Assembly: GCF_016086655.4 (NCBI RefSeq)
Contig: NC_052140.2
Coordinates: forward strand, 3,720,001 to 3,784,000
Direction: 5' to 3'
Source of the DNA: Lepeophtheirus salmonis
Taxonomy: Eukaryota; Arthropoda; Copepoda; Siphonostomatoida; Caligidae
DNA length: 64,000 nt
Numbering within the stretch: the stretch's first letter is position 1; each line of letters begins with the position of its first letter. This document shows positions 56,150 to 64,000 of this stretch, piece after piece. The notes beneath the pieces are model-generated. The model ran no database searches. It saw only the letters and a program-made list of their open reading frames with translations, and was not told the origin of the DNA. A program made the translations under genes and the position numbers.

Positions 56150-56745
56150 GCAAAATCACGGAGGAGGATAACAATAAATATCATTTCTGAACGGAGCAAT
56201 CTAAGAGAGTTGAAAAGAGCAAAGAAATTTTTTTCTTTGCCAATGCATTAGTTAAAGGTAACTATGTAATAAATATTAATAAAGTTGTTAATTTAGTTTC
56301 AAGGTTCGCCAATGCCGATCTACTAAGTAATGTCAAACGATTTGATAAAGTAAAGTAAACTGTTCTCGGCCTGCCTTACCTCGATATAATAAGCAAATAT
56401 AACAAGTATATGGGAGGATTTGATCAGGTGGATCACCTACGCTGTATATAATTTATACTAAAGCAAGGAAAGTCTACCATAAGCTAATGTATCATTTCAT
56501 TGATATGGTTATAGTTAATTCCTGGTTGCTAATAGATGCAATGCTGATTCGCTAGAAGTAAAAAAGAAAGATGTTATATTTTGGGGGCCTTTCAACTTTC
56601 TTTTGCCTATGGTGTGATCATGGTTGGAAAATCATGCCAGTCAATCCCCAAAACTCAAGGCATATATAAGGGGAGAAAAGATGTGGAAGCCTTTAAAAGA
56701 AATTTGATTAGATAATGTGGATCACCCGCCTGGAATGGATCAAAA
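56150..56745 (+). mobile_element. piggyBac transposase relic, part 2
   Basis: KVVNLVSRFANADLLSNVKR (about 56283-56340), then LDIISKYNKYMGGFDQVDHL, where the MGGxD box retains its Asp codon at 56422-56424, then KARKVYHKLMYHFIDMVIVN and a CNADSLEVKKKD tail. This is the C-terminal part of a PGBD-type transposase. Several stops and frame changes are present. In intact piggyBac proteins about 100 residues separate this box from the DNWFS motif of part 1, so roughly 2.5 kb of extra DNA has been inserted between them. No Cys-rich C-terminal finger is recognised. Confidence 0.85.
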
Positions 56746-56826
56746 ACGCAACCAATATAAAAAAAAATCAATGAATTAAATAGAGTTATTTGAATTTGAC
56801 GTCCGGGTGGACAAATGTTCCATTAT

Positions 56827-57953
56827 ACCTATTCAAAAATATATTTTTTTGATTTTTTATCTGTTTCTGCATTCTCCCCATGCTTTAAGATATAAGTAGC
56901 TTGAAAATTATTTTTTTAGGGATCTAAGTATGTCTTATATCTTATCTCATTGGCCTTAAAGTTTGTCCGAAATGTCATCTTTGATGATTTTGTGTAGTTT
57001 TTGGACAAAAAGTGTAGATAAGGCACATAATTGAATGGCAAAAAAAACATTAAGCTAAAATGTATCCCTTTCTGAATAATACATTGAATATATTTTATTA
57101 TCTAATTATCAAGATTAGCCAGTACAATGAAGGTAAAGATCTTCGTGCGCGGACCGCTGTACCAAAATCGTATACTCAAATCTATTTATGTTACTTTCTC
57201 TTATACTTACTCATTTTTCTTGGAAAAATATATAAATATTTTCCATAGATTATGTATTTACCTCAATATCTTATTTGCGCATAGTTTTTCTCACTGACAG
57301 GCTTAGAATAGGCAAACCTAAATCTTAGATTATAGCTGAAAAAATAAAATAAATAATCTTACTGGTCCAGAACCCCAACTTTTTACAAAGCCATACTGAA
57401 TATAAGGTCAGATTGCCTTCAAGAGCCTGTTGCATCATGTCCAGGAATTGAAAACTACATCAAAGCAAATAATAATCATATATGTAATATTCGGGTATTG
57501 CATGGAGAGAAATAAAAATCATGACTGACTATGCGAACATAATAACTAATAATCTCAAGTAAAGAGAGTAATTCCTTCAAGTCGTAGAATATAATAGGTG
57601 ATCATTTGATTCTTCGTAAAAGAATGTCTTCAATAAATAAATGGATAATAGAAATAATCTTTTTTTTTTGTGATTTTTATTTATAGAACTCTAATATAAA
57701 ATGTTATCATTCTGATTTTCAAACTGGGATTAGAAAAATTGATCTTAAATAAAAAATTGAGGAAAGTCTAAAATATTTACATATCTTTTTCCGTAAAAAA
57801 TTACTAAATATAAGAGAAAAAGGCATTTTCGAAAACTTTAAGGGCGATGAGGGGGATATAAGATACTTAGATCCCTAAAAATGATTTTTGAGCTTCTCAC
57901 ATCATGGGAAAAATGAGGGAAACATATCAAAAAAAGTATATTTTTGCATAGGT
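56827..57953. mobile_element. Element with long (over 120 bp) terminal inverted repeats
   Basis: The left arm starts ACCTATTCAAAAATATATTT (56827); the right arm, reversed from 57953, starts ACCTATGCAAAAATATACTT. The arms stay alignable with small indels through TTTTTAGGGATCTAAGTAT (about 56915 and 57875) to CCTTAAAGTTT (about 56953 and 57840). The 0.85-kb interior has a short protein-like patch GKDLRARTAVPKSYTQ (57130-57178) in a 62-codon frame but no recognisable transposase. No target duplication is evident. No second copy was seen in the window. Confidence 0.75.
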
Positions 57954-57954
57954 C

Positions 57955-58110
57955 TGATGTCTCTTTGTATATTTCCTTCTACCCCTCCACCTTAACACAG
58001 CTGCTTGTAGTGGATCCATTGAAATCTCATGACAACTAAACTTTTGTCAGGGTTACTAGGTTGATTTTTGGTTATTTTTTTAACATGCCAAATATACATT
58101 ATCAATATTG
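57955..58110 (+). repeat. Repeat family A, 3' half
   Basis: CACCTTAACACAGCTGCTTGTAGtgGATCcAtTGAAATCTCATGACAaCTAAaCTTTTGTCAGGGTTACTAGGTTGATTTTTGG. It abuts the long-inverted-repeat element. Confidence 0.75.
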
Positions 58111-60350
58111 AGAATGAACTCTGTCAGCAGATATATCGTCTATCAAAGTTGTCAACATTCATATACTTTTCTTATTGATTGATACTCACGAGTATTTAAT
58201 CAAATTTCATATCAACTCTTAATTCATATAACGTTTGCTCATAAGTAAAATTATATGTGAATATATTCATTACAACTCACTATTTACCATATTTATTAAT
58301 GAATGATAGTGATGAGATTTGAGGTGTTTGAGTCTTGATCGGATTTTGAGTTATTTTTCTTTCTAAAAAAAAAGAAAAGCTTACATATTTTTTTTTATCA
58401 AGATAAAATATTCAATTTTGAAATAACTATTTTATATATTTTGAATTAGAGGTTTTAAAAATTATTTTATGTTGCTTTTCTGAGAATAAATAATGGAGTG
58501 GCGTAACTCAATGGACATGCACTTGCAAGAAAAAAAATGAATTCCATTAGATCAATGAAAGGAACATTAAGCAAATACATATGTATTTTTTGAAAAACTT
58601 TTTAAACTCTTTCTAGCAAGCTTTCTGTTTCAAAGAAGAAAGAGATTTATAAGGAAGATAAACTTGACAAGCCTTGGTAATGAATAAATATTATGTTAGA
58701 TTTTTACCTAATGTAACAGGGGAACAAACTTCATGTTTTAATCTTTTTAAAGAAGTGTATTATTTATAACATATCGAAAAACTGCTAATTGACCTTTATA
58801 ACTTAAATATATTGGGTGATTTTTAAAATAAAATATTTTTTTAGAATATCTAAGTGATATAGTTATACTATTCTGCCTTGAATAATTCAAATAAAATAAA
58901 AAAACCATAAGAAATTATTTTAGTTATTATGAATTTGGAGCAAATCCTTTGTAAATACAAAAAAAAAAAAATAGAAATATCAAAGAATTGATCAATTCTT
59001 TGGAAGTTTAATAACTTCTTCACCTTTGACAGCAATTGTAAATACCATTGTGTGTCGTTAACTGAAAAAACACTATTTCATTAAAGTTAAAAATAAAGTA
59101 CCTCAAAAAACAAACTCGGAAGTTGTTTAAGTTTGTTTTCATGAAAAATAAATCGGAAAATCCCACAAACATACTTTAAATGTGACCTTTCCACTTGTTT
59201 CATTTCAAAATTAGAATGGGCACTCTGTAGATCGCAAACCCTTCTCTAAAAATTAAGAATTATTTGAGTTATATATTTCAATTTGTTCAAAAATTATGGT
59301 TGATTTTACGTTTTTAATGTTTTATGTGACCTTTGAACTATACATCTTAAAATTTAATGACCTGTTACTGCTAATACAAATAACCTTCCTACTAAATATC
59401 ATCAAAACCCAGATGTAACTTTGTACGTAATCCTGTGTATAAACTAACAAACAAAGTGGAAAATAGTGATCACTCTAATATACATTCTAACATAGGTTTA
59501 TGTAAATAATATATAGTAGTTTCACAAATTTATCTAATTTAAATATATATATATTTATATCATATGAAAGAATTAAAACCTTAAAAAAGTAATATGATAA
59601 TACGATAAAATTATTGGTTTATTAGATCTATCATCTGCCTTTACAAAATAAATTTTTTTAAGTAAATCTTATTTCTTCATTAGATATCCAAGTCTCCATC
59701 TCTCTCTATATATAATTTCATTATGAATACAAATTTTAAGTGCGATTTTTTTTTTTTTGCATATGTAAAAGGTATATTTTTATATATTTCACACGTAATA
59801 AATTTAAATTAAAAGAATAACCTAACTTTTACGAGAGTCTCTTATTTCTTACTCAAATGTTTGTTTCATTTTAGTGAAAGAGTTGAAACTCAGAATAATG
59901 AGAGAGTGTATTTTTCTTCTCATTCCTAATTAGATTAAAATTGTAGCCTGCTATATATTCTTAATGAAATTGTCTTTAAGGCGGTATATTTAATAGGCTT
60001 AATTGTAGGGTTACAATACGACGTAAGAAGAGGCATGCATCGGAAAGCTTAATCAAAATAGCTTTAATATGTATTACACAGTTTACCATTAACACACGTA
60101 AACAATGTGAAAAGATAACTTTTATTTAATTTATACTAATTTGCATCGATATATGGATCGAACACAGAAAATTCTCCTTCATCTCCACGTCTAAAATGTA
60201 CAAAAGTACAAATATAAAGTCTCCAGGCTTTTTCTGTTTATGAAAATCATTATCTTTCTTGAAGATATACATAAATAGAAGGAAGTTATGGATTAGAAAT
60301 TTATTATTTATATATAATACGTATATTAGACCCGTTCAAATTTAAACTTT
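58111..60350. other. Long AT-rich stretch, no gene recognised
   Basis: About 2.2 kb. Only a tRNA-like A-box fragment shared with family G at 58498-58540 (TAACTCAATGGACATGCAC) stands out. Confidence 0.5.
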
Positions 60351-60354
60351 TTTT

Positions 60355-60565
60355 ATAGTTCAGCGACACTTTTTTTTCAATCAGGACAGAGCTCCATGTC
60401 ATCTAACTACTTAGACACATGCCTTCCTGAGAGACAACTTTCCAGACTTTTGAAAGATGGAAAATAATCAAATGCTTACCACTAGACAAGATAAGCCTGA
60501 AAATATAACTGACTAATTATAAACAGGGAAACTATCCTCCATGACGCCCACAGTGCTTGATTTAA
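60355..60565 (+). mobile_element. Tc/mariner second-Asp fragment
   Basis: FNQDRAPCHLTT, a stop, then THAFLRDNFPDF (60376-60450) is a clear second catalytic Asp motif with its usual downstream helix. Further right only a weak third-Asp-like region (near 60535-60560) is visible, and nothing upstream. A small broken piece of a DD37D- or Tc-type transposase. Confidence 0.55.
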
Positions 60566-60935
60566 CAGAAAAAACGGCCAAACCCCTAAATATTGATATT
60601 TTTTCTTAAAAATTTTTTTGCTTTTACATATATCATATAAAAATGTGTCTATATTTTGTTGTTCAGGCATTAAAAAACAATTTAATGAATATTAAATTGT
60701 TTTTTTATGACTTAAATAACGAGTATATTATACGTATGTAATATACCTATTATTAAATCTAATAGATGTAAAGTTTAAAGGCTATTCAAAACTTTATATA
60801 CAATTTTAAATAAAAATATGCCAATGCATTAGTGAAACGTAAATATGTAAACTGACTTTTCGTATTATATTGTAAATATAAATAAAATATATTCATTTTT
60901 TGTTTTTGTAAATTTTTTTTTTTATTTGTGAAGAG
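60566..60935. other. AT-rich DNA, nothing recognised
   Basis: The 62- and 78-codon minus frames nearby lie antisense to the flanking relics or are low complexity. Confidence 0.4.
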
Positions 60936-60939
60936 TATA

Positions 60940-61510
60940 CCATAAAAAAATCTGCAAAAATAAGGATTTTGCTTGAAAGTATACTGCAAAAGTGGAGTTG
61001 GAACAAGCAATGATGTCAACACTGCACAAAGAGCCTCTCAAAGAATTTTACTAAATTTCCAGAAATTAATTTAGTTGACCTTAAATTTCTTTATGGTATT
61101 TACATTATTCTTCAAGAAATATCTGCAAACACTCCTATTAATGTGAATAAATTTGATGATTATATTTCAAAACTGACAAAATTTATGTTGATCTATATAA
61201 TTCTTACATGATGTCTCCCTCTATCCATAAATACTTGAATTAATGGAACACAAGTTATTGTTTTACCAATTGGGCTATATCCTGAAGAAGCTGGAAAAAC
61301 AATAAATGAAGAAATCGAATATGCCAGACTTAGTCACTCATGAAAATAATCAAGAATTAACTCCTTCATAGATCAAATTCAACATCTTCTGATACCCCTT
61401 AATACCCCATCTTAGCAAATTTAATTATAATAGAAATATACAAGAGTTATCCGTGGTTGCTAAATTGTATATTGATTTAGTGAATGATGAATCTGATGAC
61501 GATTAGATTA
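60940..61510 (+). mobile_element. Relic of a repeat-borne protein of unassigned family
   Basis: Plus-strand blocks: KSGVGTSNDVNTAQRA (about 60990-61035), KNFTKFPEINLVDLKFLYGI with QEISANTPINVNKFDDYISK (about 61040-61175), MSPSIHKYL (61210-61240), QVIVLPIGLYPEEAGKTINE with EIEYARLSHS (about 61252-61340), SRINSF, and an acidic C-terminus DLVNDESDDD (about 61470-61505). From memory, this block series (NDGNTAR, PPSVHKxLxHG, LPIGxLSEEAxEARNK) belongs to an abundant uncharacterised protein family in arthropod and other invertebrate genomes, thought to be transposon-borne. Several frame changes show it is dead. I cannot name the superfamily. Confidence 0.55.
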
Positions 61511-62150
61511 AATGTTTTATACACTTTTATATTAAATAAATTATTTCGTTTGTTTGTCCTATATAAATAAATAAATTACATTTTAATTATTTTCATAAAT
61601 GTTGAAATAAATCATTTAAATATCATATGAAATCAGTAAGAGTTAATATTTTTTTAACAAATAAGTTATGTAAAACTTAAATTTAAACTGGAATGGTAAA
61701 AATCAATATATAAAATCATTTTATATAATTTACACCACTTGTTTGGAGAGTTTGTTTGGAGAGTTTGGAGAGTGGGATTTGGATGGGACCGGAATAGACT
61801 GTAACTTGTACAATTACTTGTACAAGTTACAACTCTGATACAATTTTATCTTACCATACTTGAAAATGTGTGCATTTTTACACCTTTAATTTTGACAAAT
61901 ACTCGGCTACAATAATCAATTTCCTAAATTGAAATAGTGATGTTCACACAAAATTTGTTGGTGAATGCCTTCAAGATGGCAGAACTTTAGAATGATGACC
62001 TCATTTTGGGGAAAAGATTCAAATATCCAACAATTTCCTAATGTTCATCAAAATATCAGGAAAAATATTTATTTATACCACCAGCTGTTTTATCATATTA
62101 TTATAAAAAGGTAGCTGTCCCGTCTATGTACCATTAAGGCGTGTAATAGT
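61511..62150. other. No gene recognised; short GTTTGGAGA direct repeats at 61740
   Basis: Three tandem units of (gttt)GGAGAGTTTGGAGAG at 61741-61770, then GTACAA/TTGTAC inverted blocks at 61805-61830. Confidence 0.45.
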
Positions 62151-62154
62151 AAAA

Positions 62155-63001
62155 TCTAACCTACTGAGGATCTCCGTTACGTAGTACTCGGTCGTGACAG
62201 TTTGGAAGATTTGAAACTGCCTGGTGGCTGATAACGGCCCAAATCTGAATTTTCAGAGGAAATTTCACAGTTAGAGTGGGTTCCACATCTCCCTTATCTC
62301 TTGCCCAACCCCGATCTGTTTTGGGATTTGGGACATGAAATAGCTAAAATGGACTTTCATCACTGAAGAGAATACATTTCCAGTCATCTGCAGTCCAGTG
62401 TTTCTGCTCACGACAGAATTGAAGCTGGCCTTCCTTTGGTTTTCTGAAAGTTTGGGGGTGCAAACGAGGTTTGTATGGCAAAGCATTCAGGTAGTTGTGA
62501 CAGATGATTTGAATATTACATAGCCATTTGAAGTCAATCTTGCTGCAAGTTTCCATGTGGATTGGCTCTTTTTGGTCAAAGATTTTGAAATCACCAGTTT
62601 TGGAACTTTGCTAATTTTTTTCTTCCTTCCTGGACCCTTCTGATTTGCAAGGGGTTGTCCATCCTTCCTTTTCTTACACTAATTCTCAATGGTTCTGAGA
62701 GGAATCTGTAACCTTTGAACAACGTCTCTCTGGCTTGATCCCCCCTCTATCATGCCAACAACCTTGGCCCTGGTCTCCAAGGAGTGTGTCTCTCACCATT
62801 TTGGATATCAAATTTCAACTAACATCCTGTGGTATTTTCTGAGCCCTTTTATACTGATGTATGATGCAATCATCAAAATTATTATATCAGAAAAATTCAA
62901 TATTGTCTTATGATTGTATCAGCCAAATTTCATTTTATTCCCACCAATCCCCCACATAAAACAGATATTTTTAATACCACCATCAATTTTTGGGAATACT
63001 G
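62155..63001 (-). mobile_element. Tc1-type element, 5' half with terminus and promoter
   Basis: The 5' terminus is CAGTATTCCCAAAAATTGATG on the minus strand from 63001, flanked by TA at 63002-63003. An ATG at 62799-62797 opens MVRDTLL; after a one-base shift the HTH reads TRAKVVGMIEGGSSQRDVVQ and RLQIPLRTIEN. Then come a basic GPGRKKKISKVPKL stretch, QRKASFNSVVSRNTG-type readings, ADDWKCILFSDESPF (first Asp codon 62359-62361), a shifted QIPKQIGVGQEIREMW, and KIQIWAVISHQAVSNL. The relic stops near 62155, before the second and third acidic motifs. It has stops and at least two frameshifts. By terminus and protein it is a different lineage from the DD37D relics. Confidence 0.85.
62848..62855 (-). 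promoter_or_regulatory. TATA box of the Tc1-type element
   Basis: On the minus strand GTATAAAAGGGCTC lies about 55 bp upstream of the transposase ATG and about 150 bp inside the terminus, a normal place for the core promoter. Inferred from sequence only. Confidence 0.5.
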
Positions 63002-63003
63002 TA

Positions 63004-63639
63004 TACCAAACTTCATCAAATTTTTAAGCGAGTAAAGTTGCCTTTTTTTCTCAGGAAAAATAGACATTAAACGATTTTATATTTCCTATGTAAGTGAATG
63101 CTTGTCTATTAGACACCTTCTACAATCAAGAAACTAATGAACATATTGATATTTAACAAATGTTTACATCATTATACATTATATATGCATGGATAAATGC
63201 ATGAATATCGTACAAAGTTGCGATTTGCATAAATTATATATTAATACTAACAGCATAAATGAAGTTGTCCAATTTAGAAAAAGAGTACTAATATGAATAT
63301 ATTTATATAAATATTAAAATTTGACATTTTACATTATGTTTGACAATTCAATTTTAAATCTTGAATGACTTGAAAAAGTTTTTCTTTTTTCTGGTAGTCA
63401 GTGTTGCGCTAACTGGAATGGAGTTGAGTTGTTAAGGACCGACTTGTGTTGATGAATGACAAAAATAAAAAGGAGACAAATTTAGCAGCTATGCAGGGCC
63501 AGTGCCCATATACTATTTCGGCGATTTATAACTTTTGCTTATTCGGAGCACTAATGAGGTAATATTTTTTAGCAACTGTGAGATTCAGATTTGTTACATA
63601 ACCGTGATATATGTCTAAATAGTCTGTGTCCTCATAGAT
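63004..63639. other. AT-rich DNA, nothing recognised
   Basis: No coding or repeat signal seen. Confidence 0.45.
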
Positions 63640-63990
63640 TAAAATAACCTTATTTAAATGATTTTCTAAAAATCCATCATTTTGATTACATTTGTATTCT
63701 TCAATGAGGAAATATCGTCAACTTCTATCGAGAAATTATTCTGATTAATCCTTTGAGTTTGCTGCAAATGCACTTAAACTAGCAAAAAATTATAATCATA
63801 ATGAAAAAAATAATGAATTTAGAGATTTTATTTGAAAAGGGGCCATATTTAGGTCAAATAAAGTTTCAAACATAAAAAGAACCTTTGATATCTCAACTCA
63901 TCCCAGAAATTTGAATGTAAATTAAATGCCTATATATAAATTCGTATTTTTCATTTTTTGATTGATTTTTGTTAATTTTTAATTTTTTTA
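63640..63990 (+). repeat. Repeat family B, copy near the window end
   Basis: GATTACATTTGTATTCTTCaA, TTCTATCgAgAAATTATTCTGATTAATCcTTTGA, ATAATgAAAa.., CTCAACTCATCCCAgAAATTTGAATgtAAA and TTGATTTTTGTTaATTTTT follow copy 1 order. The CCTTTGAGttTGctgCAAATGCACTTAAactAG variant agrees better with copy 2. Confidence 0.65.
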
Positions 63991-64000
63991 TTGATTCACC

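Overview
This is a clearly AT-rich stretch of animal nuclear DNA with no long open reading frames. It looks like a gene desert built mostly from dead DNA transposons and dispersed non-coding repeats. The mix of element types (Tc1, mariner, DD37D maT-like, DD41D, P-like with a THAP domain, piggyBac, hAT, a pogo/Tigger-like shell) is typical of arthropod genomes. A crustacean such as a parasitic copepod (sea louse) would fit, but that is an inference from TE style. I found no intact host gene, rRNA or tRNA gene, CRISPR array or operon. No reverse transcriptase, LTR or LINE signature was recognised, so the recognisable coding relics are all cut-and-paste DNA elements.

Layout. 0-5 kb: an internally deleted DD37D (maT-like) element on the minus strand, then a broken P-element/THAP transposase (minus). 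5-13 kb: family D and C repeats, a fold-back-like palindrome with short tandem repeats in its arms (9.2-9.6 kb), and two DD37D relics (10.0-10.4 minus, 12.0-12.8 plus). 13-19 kb: family A, D and E repeats, an insertion inside a family A copy, a tRNA-like SINE candidate and a DD37D relic (17.8-18.7 minus). 20-28 kb: family A, a gapped Tc/mariner relic (22.4-23.0 minus), a 2.2-kb element with pogo/Tigger-like termini and TA target site (23.5-25.7), and a DD37D relic (26.4-27.0 plus). 27-39 kb: two close family D copies, nested family A/C elements and an hAT transposase relic (34.5-35.4 plus). 40-48 kb: a DD41D relic whose third catalytic Asp reads as Asn, the 5' end of another Tc/mariner element with a nearby tandem duplication, and a mariner truncated by family A. 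51.8-52.4 kb: a TIS11/ZFP36-type tandem CCCH zinc-finger pseudogene, the only host-like gene remnant. 53-57 kb: a piggyBac relic split by about 2.7 kb of younger insertions. 56.8-58 kb: an element with long inverted repeats. 60-63 kb: a Tc/mariner catalytic fragment, an unassigned repeat-borne protein relic, and a 5'-complete Tc1 element with TATA box (minus).

Non-coding repeat families, named here for convenience. A: about 400 bp, roughly 17 pieces on both strands, the dominant repeat. B: four pieces, two of them reaching near the window ends. C: about 250 bp, inverted ends, three copies. D: about 300 bp, at least six pieces, including a close pair at 27 and 31.5 kb. E: TCTGTCTGT-containing repeats. 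G: tRNA-like SINE candidate. H: a short motif repeat. Nesting gives relative ages: A lies inside C (32 kb), inside mariner (47.8 kb) and inside piggyBac (54-55.6 kb), and is itself interrupted at 15.9-16.7 kb.

Nothing here forms a working multi-gene system. The most useful items are the TIS11-type pseudogene, the fold-back-like and long-inverted-repeat elements, the pogo-like shell, and the unassigned coding relics at 2.5, 44.6, 54.5 and 61 kb.
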